Counted from the stretch's first letter, positions 27,564 to 36,032 are shown. The stretch: DNA of 64,000 nt from Pararoseomonas sp. SCSIO 73927 (GCF_037040815.1 NZ_CP146232.1:3814001-3878000); one strand, 5' to 3'. Translations and numbers: made by a program. Notes: generated from the letters alone by a model not told the origin.

Positions 27564-28695
27564 GGGTGGGGGCCGAGAGGAGCGCGTGAACGGCCACGCG
27601 CCTGCCCGCGCCGTTGAAGACCAGGGCGCGGCCGAGGGGGAAGCGCAGCGCGACCTCGCCTTCCGGCGGCAGGGTGTCCCGGTCCTCCGGGGCGAGGCGC
27701 AGGACCAGGGGGGTGCCGAGGACGGCGTGGCGGAGGTGGACGAGAAGGCTCTCGCCGAGGAACTCCATGCCCTCCATCACTGCGGGCAGGCCCGCGCCGG
27801 CGGGCTGCAGGTCCTCCGGGCGCAGGGCGAGGGTCATGGGGCCGTTGCCGGCCACGCGCATCCCGACCGCCTGGCCGGCGACGCGCAGCACGCCGTCGGC
27901 GTCCGCTTCCGCCTGCAGCGTGTTGATGCGGGGGGAGCCGATGAAGGTGGCGACGCGCAGGTCCTGCGGGTCGGCGTAGATTTCGGCGGGCGGGGCGACC
28001 TGCAGGATCTCGCCGGCCTGCATCACCGCCACGCGGTCCGCCATCGTCAGGGCCTCCGACTGGTCGTGGGTGACGTAGACGGTGGCGACGCCGGCGGATC
28101 TGTGGATCGCCACGATCTCCCGCCGCGTCTGCACGCGCAGGCTGGCGTCGAGGTTGGAGAGGGGTTCGTCCATCAGGAAAGCGGCGGGGCGGCGCACGAT
28201 GGCGCGGGCGAGCGCCACGCGCTGGCGCTGGCCGCCGGAGAGCTGGCCGGGGCGGCGGGAGAGCAGCGCGCCGAGGCCCAACGCCTCCGCGGCCCCGCGC
28301 ACGTCGCGGGTGATGGTGTCCTGCGCCGCGCGGGTGCCGGGCAGCAGGGCGCCGAGGAAGGGCAGGCGCTGCGCCGCGCTCAGGCGACGCATGGCGAGCG
28401 GGACGGCGATGTTCTCCTCCACCGTCAGGTGCGGGTAGAGGGCGTAGGACTGGAAGACCATCGCCACGTCGCGCCCCGATGGGCGCAGCCCCGTCACCTC
28501 GCGCCCGCCGATGCGGATGCTGCCGGAATCCGGTCGCTCAATGCCGGCGATGCAGCGGAGCAGGGTGGACTTGCCGCAGCCGGAGGGACCGAGGAGGGCC
28601 ACGAACTCCCCGGCGGCGACGGCGAGCGAGACCCCGCGCAGCACGCGCGTGCCGCCGAAGCCCTTGCCCAGGCCCTCGATCGTGATGCCGTCCAC
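27556..28695 (-). CDS. ABC transporter ATP-binding protein (UgpC/MalK type)
   Basis: 379 residues. Walker A LLGPSGCGKSTLL (about residue 35), Q-loop MVFQSYALYPHLTVEENI, signature LSGGQRQRVALARAI, Walker B FLMDEPLSNLD and H-loop VTHDQ are all present. The C-terminal 130 residues form the TOBE/MalK-type regulatory domain. First gene of the importer operon; the 108 bp upstream include an inverted repeat (AACCCC...GGGGTT) but no promoter I can defend. Confidence 0.92.
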   Translation of the reverse strand: MDGITIEGLGKGFGGTRVLRGVSLAVAAGEFVALLGPSGCGKSTLLRCIAGIERPDSGSIRIGGREVTGLRPSGRDVAMVFQSYALYPHLTVEENIAVPLAMRRLSAAQRLPFLGALLPGTRAAQDTITRDVRGAAEALGLGALLSRRPGQLSGGQRQRVALARAIVRRPAAFLMDEPLSNLDASLRVQTRREIVAIHRSAGVATVYVTHDQSEALTMADRVAVMQAGEILQVAPPAEIYADPQDLRVATFIGSPRINTLQAEADADGVLRVAGQAVGMRVAGNGPMTLALRPEDLQPAGAGLPAVMEGMEFLGESLLVHLRHAVLGTPLVLRLAPEDRDTLPPEGEVALRFPLGRALVFNGAGRRVAVHALLSAPTLV

Positions 28696-28803
28696 GCGCA
28701 GTCCCCGCCAACCCCGGGGCGGGGGTTACGGCGAAGTGCTGACACGGGTTTTGCGTTTCGGTGAAGGAGGCGTGACGCTTACTGGATCGCACGCCGGTGC
28801 GCG

Positions 28804-29811
28804 TCAGCGCCGCGCGCCGCCCCGCCTGAGGCGGATGAAGCCCAGCCCGGTCAGGACGAGCACGGCGAGGAGGGCGGCGCCGAGCATCGCCGCGATTGCC
28901 CACCAGGAGCCGCCGGGATCGGAGGTGCCGGGCAGGTCCGTGGTGTTCATCCCGAAGAAGCCGGTGACGAGGGTGGGCGGCAGCAGGATGGCGGTGAGGA
29001 CGGAGAGGACCATGAGGCGCTGGTTCGTCCCCTCCGCCGTGCGGGCGGCCAGGTCGTCCTGCGCGATCCGTCCCCTCTCCCGCAGGGAGGCGATGGTGCG
29101 GAGGGCGGAGGCGAAGCGGGCGGCCGCGCGCTCCGCGTCGTGCCCGGCGGGGGCGAGCCAGGCGGGGGCGGCCTCGGCGATCTCCTCGTAGATCCCGGCC
29201 GCCGGCTCCACGCGGCGGTGGAGCAGCAGCACGTCGCGGCGAGCGCGCGCCAGCTCGGTACGGCCGACGGGGCGGTCCTGGAGGAGGCGGTCCTCGATCC
29301 CGTCCAGGCGCTGCGAGAGGGCGGCGGCGGCGCGGGCGATGCCGTCCAGGATGGCGCGCAGCATGATGTCCCACTGCTGCGCGGCCGTCTCGGCCGAGAC
29401 GTGCTCCTCCCCGGCGAGCTGGGGCGCGCGGAGGGGGTGCCGGCGGGCGGTGACGAGGAGGCCCGGCGCCAGGGCGACGTGCAGGATGCCCATCTGCAGC
29501 GGGTCCGGCGTCTCGAGCGCCTCGTAGTGGAAATCCGGCAGGGTGCCCCAGAGGGCGCGGCCCTCCGTGTCGAGGTGGGCCATCTCCGCGCGCTCGTCCA
29601 GGGCGGCGCGGGCTTGTGGGGGCAGGCCGGGCAGGGCCTGGAGGAAGCGGTGCGCGCGGAGGTCCCGGAGATCGAAATGCAGCCACAGCTCCATGGGCGG
29701 GACGCCCCGCGAGAGGATTGCCGTCACGGCGGCCTCGTCCAGGATCTCCGGGCGGTCCAGGCGGCGGGCCCAGAGCAGGCCGTGGCAGGGGGGCAGGCTG
29801 GTATCGGGCAT
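28804..29811 (-). CDS. zntB: CorA family divalent cation transporter, ZntB-like
   Basis: 335 residues. A long soluble N-terminal funnel domain (about 270 residues) precedes two C-terminal transmembrane helices, with the invariant pore motif GFFGMNTTDLPG after the first. ZntB-type members transport Zn2+ through the inner membrane; the N-terminal layout (MELWLHFDLRD) resembles ZntB more than CorA. ATG 29811 has GGAG eight bases upstream. Divergent from the cyclic-nucleotide-binding gene. Confidence 0.87.
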   Translation of the reverse strand: MPDTSLPPCHGLLWARRLDRPEILDEAAVTAILSRGVPPMELWLHFDLRDLRAHRFLQALPGLPPQARAALDERAEMAHLDTEGRALWGTLPDFHYEALETPDPLQMGILHVALAPGLLVTARRHPLRAPQLAGEEHVSAETAAQQWDIMLRAILDGIARAAAALSQRLDGIEDRLLQDRPVGRTELARARRDVLLLHRRVEPAAGIYEEIAEAAPAWLAPAGHDAERAAARFASALRTIASLRERGRIAQDDLAARTAEGTNQRLMVLSVLTAILLPPTLVTGFFGMNTTDLPGTSDPGGSWWAIAAMLGAALLAVLVLTGLGFIRLRRGGARR

Positions 29812-30023
29812 CGCGCTCCGTTCTCGTGTGGCGGCCGGCGGGCGGGGCTCCTGGCGCGGCCGGAAGCATGACCGAGGTGTCTCGGGCGATCAGGCGGCGG
29901 CGGCTTGAATTCAGCAAACCGTCACGGGCGGCAGGGTGGAAGGACCGCGGCGGATCACCTGGATGTGTGCGCGCTTTTGTCACGGATCTGTAAAGATACT
30001 GGCCAGGGTTACGGGAGGCACCG

Positions 30024-30404
30024 ATGCTCGAACTGCAGCAGAAGCCGTTGGACGTTCGCCAGATCTCCCGATCGCTCGGGACCGTGCTGCATTTCAGGCC
30101 CGGCGATGCGATCTTCCGGGAAGGCGACCGGCCGAGCTGCATGTACGTCCTGCTCGAGGGCGAGGTGGAGGTGCGGCGGCGGGAGACGGTGATCGAGACG
30201 ATCGGGCCCGGGCAGGCGCTGGGCATCGTCTCGCTGCTGGACGAGGAGGCGCGCACGGTGACGGCCGAGGCGCGCTCGGCCTGCGAGGTCGCGGCGATCG
30301 ACCTGCGGAAGTTCCGCTTCGCCGTGGAGGAGGTACCGCACTTTTCCTGGTGGGTGATGGCCGAGCTGGCGCACCGGCTGCGGACGACGAACGCGGCGCT
30401 CTGA
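30024..30404 (+). CDS. single-domain cyclic-nucleotide-binding protein
   Basis: 126 residues that are almost entirely one cNMP-binding beta-barrel: FRPGDAIFREGDRPSCMYVLLEGEVEV and GPGQALGIVSLLDEEARTVTAEA. The usual phosphate-cassette Arg-Ser/Thr-Ala appears here as EARTVTA. There is no HTH or channel domain, so it cannot act as a CRP-type regulator alone. Ligand and partner unknown. ATG 30024 has GGGAGG upstream. The 212 bp upstream hold no other gene. Confidence 0.8.
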   Translation: MLELQQKPLDVRQISRSLGTVLHFRPGDAIFREGDRPSCMYVLLEGEVEVRRRETVIETIGPGQALGIVSLLDEEARTVTAEARSACEVAAIDLRKFRFAVEEVPHFSWWVMAELAHRLRTTNAAL

Positions 30405-30440
30405 GGCGTCCCCCTGCCGGCCGGGTGGCGCGACGACGTG

Positions 30441-31817
30441 TCAGCCGGCCGCTCTTCCGGCCAGCCCGGCCATGGCCGCGCGGTAGCGCCGGGCGATCGC
30501 CTCCCGCCGGTGGTGGCGGCCGCCGGAAACCAGGGTGCGCCCACCCACCACCACGCTGTCCAGGGCGGCAGCGCCGGCGCTGAAAACCAGAGCGTCGAGC
30601 CAGCCATCCCCTTCCGCGAGGGAGAGGGATGGGTGGGACCTGTCCAGCACTGCCAGGTCGGCGCGGTGGCCGGGCTCGATCCGGCCGATGCGGCGGCCGC
30701 AGGCCGCGCTGCCGCCGGCCAGTGCCGCTTCGTAGAGGCTGCGCCCGGTGGAGGCGCCAGGGGCGGCCGCGAGGAGGTTGCGGCCGCGCCGCGCGAGGCG
30801 CTGGGAGTACTCCAGCATCCGCAGCTCGCCCGGGGCGGTGATCTCTACGTTCGAATCGGAGCCGACGCCGAGGCGGCCCCCGGCGGTGAGGAAGGCGGGT
30901 GCCTCGAAGACGCCGTCGCCGAGATTGGCCTCGGTGATCGGGCAGAGGCCGGCCACGGCGCCGGTGCGCGCCAGCCCCTCCACCTCCGCCGGGTCCATGT
31001 GGGTGGCGTGGACGAGGCACCAGCGGCGGTCCACCGGGGCGTTGGAGAGCAGCCAGGCGACGGGGCGCTGGCCGGACCAGGCGAGGCACTCCTCCACTTC
31101 GCGCAGCTGCTCGGCCGCGTGGATGTGGACGGGGCCGTCGCGCCGGATCTCCAGCATCGCGCGCAGGCCTTCCGGCGACACGGCGCGGAGGGAGTGGGGG
31201 GCCATGCCGAGCGCAGCGTCCTCCACCGGAGCGACCGCGCGGGCGGACGCGTCCAGCAAGCGGGCGTAGCCGTCCACGTCGTGGAGGAAGCGGGCTTGGC
31301 CGGGCGTTGCGGGCTGCGCGCCGAAGCCGCCCTGGCTGTAGAGGACGGGCAGCAGGGTGAGGCCGATCCCCGTCTCCGCCGCAGCCGCGGCGACGCGGGC
31401 GCCCATCTCGGCAGGATTTGCGTAGGGGCGGCCGGCGGGGTCGTGGTGGAGGTAGTGGAATTCCGCCAGCGCGGTGAAGCCGCCCTCCAGCATCTCCACC
31501 ATCGCCTGGGCGGCGACGGCCTGCACCTCCTCCGGCGTGAGGCGCCCGAGGAAGCCGTACATGACCCCCCGCCACGTCCAGAAGCTGTCCTCCCCCGGGC
31601 CGCGGATCTCGGCCAACCCGGCCATGGCGCGCTGGAAGGTGTGGCTGTGCAGGTTCGGCAGGCCGGGAAGGGCGATGCCGGGGATCCGCTCGCAGCCCTC
31701 CGCCGCGCCGCCGGGCAGGACCGCGCGGATCCAGCCGGACTCGATCTCGAGGACCACGTCGCGGGCCCAGCCCGTGGGCAGCAGCACATCCTCCAGCAGC
31801 AGCCTGCGAGCCGTCAT
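30441..31817 (-). CDS. hutF: formimidoylglutamate deiminase
   Basis: Hydrolyses N-formimidoyl-L-glutamate to N-formyl-L-glutamate plus ammonia in the five-step histidine degradation pathway. Amidohydrolase fold, 458 residues. The first metal motif is LPNLHSHTFQRAMAG, which is typical of HutF; HIHAAEQLREVEECL, LVHATHMDPAEV and GVGSDSNVEI follow. The other hut genes are not here, which is unusual, so hutF is detached from its pathway in this window. ATG 31817 was chosen by homology although the frame is open upstream. Confidence 0.92.
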   Translation of the reverse strand: MTARRLLLEDVLLPTGWARDVVLEIESGWIRAVLPGGAAEGCERIPGIALPGLPNLHSHTFQRAMAGLAEIRGPGEDSFWTWRGVMYGFLGRLTPEEVQAVAAQAMVEMLEGGFTALAEFHYLHHDPAGRPYANPAEMGARVAAAAAETGIGLTLLPVLYSQGGFGAQPATPGQARFLHDVDGYARLLDASARAVAPVEDAALGMAPHSLRAVSPEGLRAMLEIRRDGPVHIHAAEQLREVEECLAWSGQRPVAWLLSNAPVDRRWCLVHATHMDPAEVEGLARTGAVAGLCPITEANLGDGVFEAPAFLTAGGRLGVGSDSNVEITAPGELRMLEYSQRLARRGRNLLAAAPGASTGRSLYEAALAGGSAACGRRIGRIEPGHRADLAVLDRSHPSLSLAEGDGWLDALVFSAGAAALDSVVVGGRTLVSGGRHHRREAIARRYRAAMAGLAGRAAG

Positions 31818-31963
31818 TCCCGCCTGTCCCCGGTTCCCGGCGCAGTTTAGGCTGGGCCGGGCTTCCGGGCCAAAAAACGGGCGGGAGCGACGCGCCCTCG
31901 TTCCGCTTGCGCAGGCGCGGAGCACTACCTTAAGCTGTGTTGGTGATCGCGCGGGGGTTGTAG

Positions 31964-32257
31964 GTGTCGAGCCAAGCCGAGCTTCCCAGTTTCGACACGG
32001 CGGAGGACGCCGAGGTGCGCCTGCTCGTCCTGGAGATGACGGTGGCGGCCATTGCCGCCCGCCTGCCGCAGATCGATTTCGAGGAGGTCGTCTCCATGCT
32101 CGTCTTCGTGGCGAAAAGCTCGGAGGCGGCGGCGGGCGGCATGGCGGAGCTGCCCTCCGGCGCGCCCCGGCTGCACGATGCCAGCCACTACGCCACGCGC
32201 ATGTTGGACCGAATCGCGACGTCCCGGCGCGCGCCGCGCACCCCCGGGCGGCACTGA
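31964..32257 (+). CDS. small hypothetical protein
   Basis: 97 residues from a GTG start. The sequence is acidic and helical in the first two thirds (TAEDAEVRLLVLEMTVAAIA and LPQIDFEEVVSMLVFVAKS) with a basic tail. No domain recognised and no signal peptide. Third-position G/C bias and lack of a better frame support it. It converges on the NepR-like gene with six bases between the stops. Confidence 0.6.
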   Translation: MSSQAELPSFDTAEDAEVRLLVLEMTVAAIAARLPQIDFEEVVSMLVFVAKSSEAAAGGMAELPSGAPRLHDASHYATRMLDRIATSRRAPRTPGRH

Positions 32258-32263
32258 GCCGGG

Positions 32264-32473
32264 CTAGGGATCCTGCCGGGGCACGGCGGCGAGCCAGCGC
32301 GTCTTCATCGCCTCCCACTCCACCCGGTCGTCGCTGAACAGGCGCAGGAGGTCGTCCGGCACGCGCTCCTGCAGCGCGCCATCCCAGTTCTCGTGCAGGC
32401 TGCGTCGCAGCCAGAGGTCGAAGGGGTCGTCGGGGTCGGATCGGCCGGTGGCCTTGGCTTGCCGTGCGGGCAT
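32264..32473 (-). CDS. NepR-like small protein, candidate anti-sigma factor
   Basis: 69 residues. The core DPFDLWLRRSLHENWDGALQ, then ERVPDDLLRLF, resembles the two-helix NepR motif (LxxLYDxVLxExVPDxLLxLL) that binds EcfG sigma factors in the alphaproteobacterial general stress response. Codon usage is native and GAGAGG lies just before the ATG. The usual neighbours ecfG, phyR and a HWE kinase are absent, so the assignment is by pattern only. It could be a paralogue with another partner. Confidence 0.5.
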   Translation of the reverse strand: MPARQAKATGRSDPDDPFDLWLRRSLHENWDGALQERVPDDLLRLFSDDRVEWEAMKTRWLAAVPRQDP

Positions 32474-32608
32474 GGGGCCTCTCGTCGGAGCGATTGCAAA
32501 TGAGAACGCCTGGAATTCGCTTCGGCTTCAGGTCGCGGCGATTCGCGGCGCCGTGTTCCCGCCCTGCCGCCCGGTCCGCCCCCACCCGCAGGGTGGGAGG
32601 GGCGCCGT

Positions 32609-33025
32609 TCAGGGCGACTCGCCATCCTCCCCCAGCAGGCGGGAGGCGCGGCGGCGCAGCCGTTCCAGCATGCCGCCGAGCAGCCGGATCTCCTCCGGCG
32701 TCAGCGCCTCGGCCAGTTCTGCCTGCAGGGCGTGCGCCCGGGGCACGATTCGTTGGTAGAGAGCCTCGCCATCCGGCGCGAGGCGCAGAACCTGGGCGCG
32801 CTGGTCCTCGGGGTGCGGGGCGCGGGCGACCAGCCCCTTGTCGGCCAGGCGGATCACGGCGCGGCTGACCTTCACCCGGTCCATCTCCGTCGCGGCGATC
32901 ACCGCCTGGGTGGAGAGGGGTGCGCCTTCCCCGAGCACCGCCATGACGCGCCATTCCGGGATGGAGAGGCCGAACTCCGCCTCGTAGCGCGCGGCGAAGG
33001 CGCGGCTGACGCTCTCCGCCGCCAC
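32609..33025 (-). CDS. MarR family regulator of the homogentisate cluster
   Basis: At least 138 residues. The winged HTH shows LSIPEWRVMAVLGEGAPLST, VKVSRAVIRLADKGLVAR and the PEDQRAQVLRLAPDG wing. From GTG 33025 the dimerisation helix is cut, yet the same frame continues upstream with LRLAEFLPYRIS, which is the expected MarR N-terminus, so the true start lies further up. No ATG, GTG or TTG exists in frame there as far as 33139 or so; the best candidates are CTG 33109 or ATC 33085, the latter with AAGAGG six bases before it. It is divergent from the FAD monooxygenase and probably represses the cluster. Confidence 0.82.
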   Translation of the reverse strand: MAAESVSRAFAARYEAEFGLSIPEWRVMAVLGEGAPLSTQAVIAATEMDRVKVSRAVIRLADKGLVARAPHPEDQRAQVLRLAPDGEALYQRIVPRAHALQAELAEALTPEEIRLLGGMLERLRRRASRLLGEDGESP

Positions 33026-33103
33026 CGAGATGCGGTAGGGCAGGAACTCCGCGAGGCGGAGGGAGGAGGGATGCCGGGGGGCGATGACGTGCCTCTTGAA
33101 ACG

Positions 33104-33129
33104 TCTCAGATGAGATGATACGAGATGAT
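33104..33129. promoter_or_regulatory. candidate MarR operator
   Basis: Between the divergent MarR and monooxygenase genes, an inverted repeat TCTCA-GA-TGAGA (33104-33115) overlaps two direct copies of GAGATGAT (33112-33119 and 33122-33129) one helical turn apart, in an AT-rich patch. Its position suits autorepression and control of the cluster; inferred. Confidence 0.4.
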
Positions 33130-33189
33130 CATAACATCCCGGTCCCGCCCGTCGATGGGCAAGGTGGCCGGCACCCGGAGGAGTCGGTC

Positions 33190-34791
33190 TTGCACGTCGA
33201 CTACCAGGCGCTCCGCTTCGAGTACCGGCGCTCCGCTGACCAGTCCGCGGCCTCCGTTCCCCGCCATCCCGTGGTGGTGGTGGGCGCAGGTCCCGTGGGG
33301 CTGGCGGCGGCGATCGACCTGGCGCAGGCGGGGCAGCGCGTGCTGCTGCTGGACGACGACCGCAGCCTTTCCAGCGGATCCCGCGCCATCTGCTTCGCCA
33401 AGCGCACGCTGGAGGTCTTCGACCGGCTGGGCTGCGGCGACGCCATGGTTGGGAAGGGTGTGACCTGGAACCTGGGTCGCGTGTTCCACCGCGACGATCC
33501 CGTCTACTCCTTCGACCTGTTGCCGGAGGGCGGGCATCGCCGGCCCGCTTTCATCAACCTCCAGCAATACTACGTGGAAGGCTTCCTGCTGGAGCGCGCC
33601 CGGGCGCTGCCGAACATCGAGATCCGCTGGGAGAACAAGGTCGCCGCCGTCTCGCAATCGGCCGATGCCGTGACGCTGACGGTGGAGACGCCGGAGGGCG
33701 AGTACCGGCTCTCCGCGGATTACCTCGTGGCGGCGGACGGGGCGCGGTCGCCGATCCGCCGCGCGATGGGGCTGGAGAGCAAGGGGCGCAGCTTCCGCGA
33801 CCGCTTCCTCATCGCCGACGTGCGGATGAAGGCGGATTTCCCGGCGGAGCGATGGTTCTGGTTCGACCCGCCCTTCCATCCCAACCAGTCCGTGCTGCTG
33901 CACAGCCAGCCGGACGGCGTGTGGCGGATCGACTTCCAGCTGGGCTGGGACGCGGATCCGGTGGCGGAGCGGGCGCCGGAGCGGGTGATCCCCCGCGTGC
34001 GCGCCCTGCTGGGCCATGATGCGGAATTCGAGCTGGAGTGGGTGAGTATCTACACTTTCTCCTGCCTGCGGATGGAGCGGTTCCGGCACGGGCGCGTGCT
34101 GTTCGCCGGGGATTCGGCGCACGGCGTCTCGCCCTTCGGGGCGCGCGGGGCGAATAGCGGCGTGCAGGACGCGGAGAACCTGGCCTGGAAGCTGGCGCTG
34201 GTGCTGCGCGGCGAGGCGCCCGATTCCCTGCTGGACAGCTACGACGCTGAGCGGGTGGCGGCGGCGGACGAGAACATCCTGAACTCGACCCGCTCCACCG
34301 ACTTCATCACGCCCAAGAACGAGGCCAGCCGCGCCTTCCGCGACGCGGTGCTGGATCTGGCGAAGGACTGTGCCTTCGCGCGGCGGCTGGTGAACAGCGG
34401 CCGCCTCTCCCTTCCCAGCACCTATCGCGGTTCGCCGCTGAACACCCCCGACGAGGACGCGTTCGAGGGCGCCATGGTGCCCGGCGCGCCCGCGCTGGAC
34501 GCGCCGCTGGCAGATGGGGCGTGGCTGCTGGAACGGCTGGGCGGCGGCTTCACCCTGCTGCATTTCGGCGATGCCGCGCCGGTAGCAGAGGGGGTGCGCG
34601 TGGTGAACGTGACGCCGGAGGAGGACGCCGAAGGCCTTGCTGCCCGCCGCTACGACGCGCGCCCCGGAACCGCCTATCTCATCCGCCCGGACCAGCATGT
34701 CTGCGCGCGCTGGCGCCGGTTCGATCCCGTGAGGCTGCGGGCGGCCCTGGACCGTGCCACCGCCCGAGTGATGGAGGCCGCCGCATGCTGA
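33190..34791 (+). CDS. FAD-dependent aromatic monooxygenase (MhpA/PheA group)
   Basis: 533 residues. The dinucleotide fold GAGPVGLAAAIDLAQAG (about residue 30), the DG motif (VAADGARSPIR) and the FAD ribityl-binding GRVLFAGDSAHGVSPFGARG are intact. The C-terminal thioredoxin-like tail of the phenol hydroxylase group is present. The TTG start at 33190 has GGAGGAG six bases upstream and matches homologues, which begin near VDYQALRFEY. Being the first gene of the homogentisate cluster, it may hydroxylate an aromatic acid (for example 3-hydroxyphenylacetate) into the pathway; substrate inferred. Confidence 0.88.
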   Translation: MHVDYQALRFEYRRSADQSAASVPRHPVVVVGAGPVGLAAAIDLAQAGQRVLLLDDDRSLSSGSRAICFAKRTLEVFDRLGCGDAMVGKGVTWNLGRVFHRDDPVYSFDLLPEGGHRRPAFINLQQYYVEGFLLERARALPNIEIRWENKVAAVSQSADAVTLTVETPEGEYRLSADYLVAADGARSPIRRAMGLESKGRSFRDRFLIADVRMKADFPAERWFWFDPPFHPNQSVLLHSQPDGVWRIDFQLGWDADPVAERAPERVIPRVRALLGHDAEFELEWVSIYTFSCLRMERFRHGRVLFAGDSAHGVSPFGARGANSGVQDAENLAWKLALVLRGEAPDSLLDSYDAERVAAADENILNSTRSTDFITPKNEASRAFRDAVLDLAKDCAFARRLVNSGRLSLPSTYRGSPLNTPDEDAFEGAMVPGAPALDAPLADGAWLLERLGGGFTLLHFGDAAPVAEGVRVVNVTPEEDAEGLAARRYDARPGTAYLIRPDQHVCARWRRFDPVRLRAALDRATARVMEAAAC

Positions 34792-35012
34792 ACACCGAGC
34801 CCAACATCGCCTCGCCGGATGATTTCTACGAGGCGCTGATTGCCCTGCACGCCGACCTGACGCCGGAGCAGGGCCGCGCGGTGGATGCGCGGCTGATCCT
34901 GCTCCTCTCTAACCACATCGGCGATGCCGCCGTCCTGCGCCAGGCGATGGAGCGGGCGCGGCAGGGCATCGTGCCGGCGGGGCACGACACGGTCCTCGCA
35001 GCCCGCGCCTGA
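34785..35012 (+). CDS. DUF2783 family protein
   Basis: 75 residues, mostly helical (SPDDFYEALIALHADLTPEQ and ARLILLLSNHIGDAAVLRQA). It overlaps the monooxygenase stop by 7 bp. DUF2783 proteins recur between such a monooxygenase and an MBL-fold gene beside hmgA, so it may be an accessory subunit of the monooxygenase. Function not known. Confidence 0.85.
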   Translation: MLNTEPNIASPDDFYEALIALHADLTPEQGRAVDARLILLLSNHIGDAAVLRQAMERARQGIVPAGHDTVLAARA

Positions 35013-35037
35013 CGCCCCCGCCAAGAAGGAAATCCGC

Positions 35038-36018
35038 ATGTCCGGTTTTGCCAGCACGAACGACCTCGCCGAGAAGACCATCTCCTTCGACGAGCTCGCC
35101 CCCGGCCTCTACGGCTACACCGCGGAGGGCGACCCGAATTCCGGCGTGGTGATCGGCGACGACAGCGTGCTGGTGGTGGACGCGCAGGCGACGCCGCGCA
35201 TGGCGGCCGACGTGATCGCGCGCATCCGGACGGTGACGGACAAGCCGGTGAGGCACGTGGTGCTCTCGCACTACCACGCCGTGCGGGTCCTCGGCGCCTC
35301 CGGCTACGAGGGGGCGGAGATCATCGCCTCCGACGTCACGCGCGACATGATCGTGGAGCGCGGGCAGCAGGACATGGACAGCGAGATTGGCCGCTTCCCC
35401 CGCCTGTTCCGGGGCAAGGAGAGCATTCCCGGCCTGACCTGGCCGCACGTGACCTTCCAGAAGAAGATGACGCTTTGGATGGGCAAGCGGGAGGTGCAGA
35501 TCATCCATATCGGGCGTTCCCACACGGCCGGGGACACGGTGGTGTGGCTGCCGAAGGAGCGCGTGCTCTTCTCCGGCGACTGCGTGGAGTACGGGGCAAC
35601 CCCGTACTGCGGGGATGCGCATTTCGCGGACTGGGCGGGCACGCTGGACGCTATCCGGGCGCTGAATCCCGTGGCGCTGGTCCCGGGGCGCGGGGCCTCG
35701 CTGACCACGCCGGATCAGATCGAAGAGGGGCTGCAGGGGACGGCGGACTTCACCTCCGACCTGTTCGGCATCGCCAGGAAGGGCGTGGCGGCCGGGCACT
35801 CGCTGAAGCAGGTGTACGATGAGGCGATGTCGGCCATGCGGCCGAAGTACGGGCACTGGGTGATCTTCGAGCACTGCATGCCTTTCGACGTCTCCCGCGC
35901 CTATGACGAGGCCAAGGGCCTGGACCATCCCCGCATATGGACCGCCGAGCGCGACGTTGAGATGTGGAAGGCGCTGGAGCACGGCACGGAGATGAAGTCC
36001 GCCGAACTGGATCGTTAG
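35038..36018 (+). CDS. metallo-beta-lactamase fold hydrolase
   Basis: 326 residues. The MBL fold is visible: [14 protein letters not shown], then [14 protein letters not shown] where HxHxDH would be, [17 protein letters not shown], and RVLFSGDCV. The first motif keeps HxH but lacks the following Asp and His, so one of the two metal sites is probably lost. Cytosolic, no signal peptide. Located between the DUF2783 gene and hmgA, where it could hydrolyse a ring-cleavage or lactone intermediate; substrate unknown. Confidence 0.85.
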   Translation: MSGFASTNDLAEKTISFDELAPGLYGYTAEGDPNSGVVIGDDSVLVVDAQATPRMAADVIARIRTVTDKPVRHVVLSHYHAVRVLGASGYEGAEIIASDVTRDMIVERGQQDMDSEIGRFPRLFRGKESIPGLTWPHVTFQKKMTLWMGKREVQIIHIGRSHTAGDTVVWLPKERVLFSGDCVEYGATPYCGDAHFADWAGTLDAIRALNPVALVPGRGASLTTPDQIEEGLQGTADFTSDLFGIARKGVAAGHSLKQVYDEAMSAMRPKYGHWVIFEHCMPFDVSRAYDEAKGLDHPRIWTAERDVEMWKALEHGTEMKSAELDR

Positions 36019-36032
36019 AGGAGGAGTTCCCG

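Noticed and set aside
28696..28803. Pho-box-like GTGTCAG upstream of the ugpC-like gene
   Set aside because: Only one partial half-site; the tandem 7-bp repeats of a Pho box are not present.
29868..29993. 41-codon ORF before the cyclic-nucleotide-binding gene
   Set aside because: Mixed codon bias, no ribosome site, no recognisable product; probably promoter region.
32483..32500. Fur-box-like TTCTCATTTGCAA near the NepR-like gene
   Set aside because: Matches only part of the consensus and has no symmetric partner half; too weak to claim.
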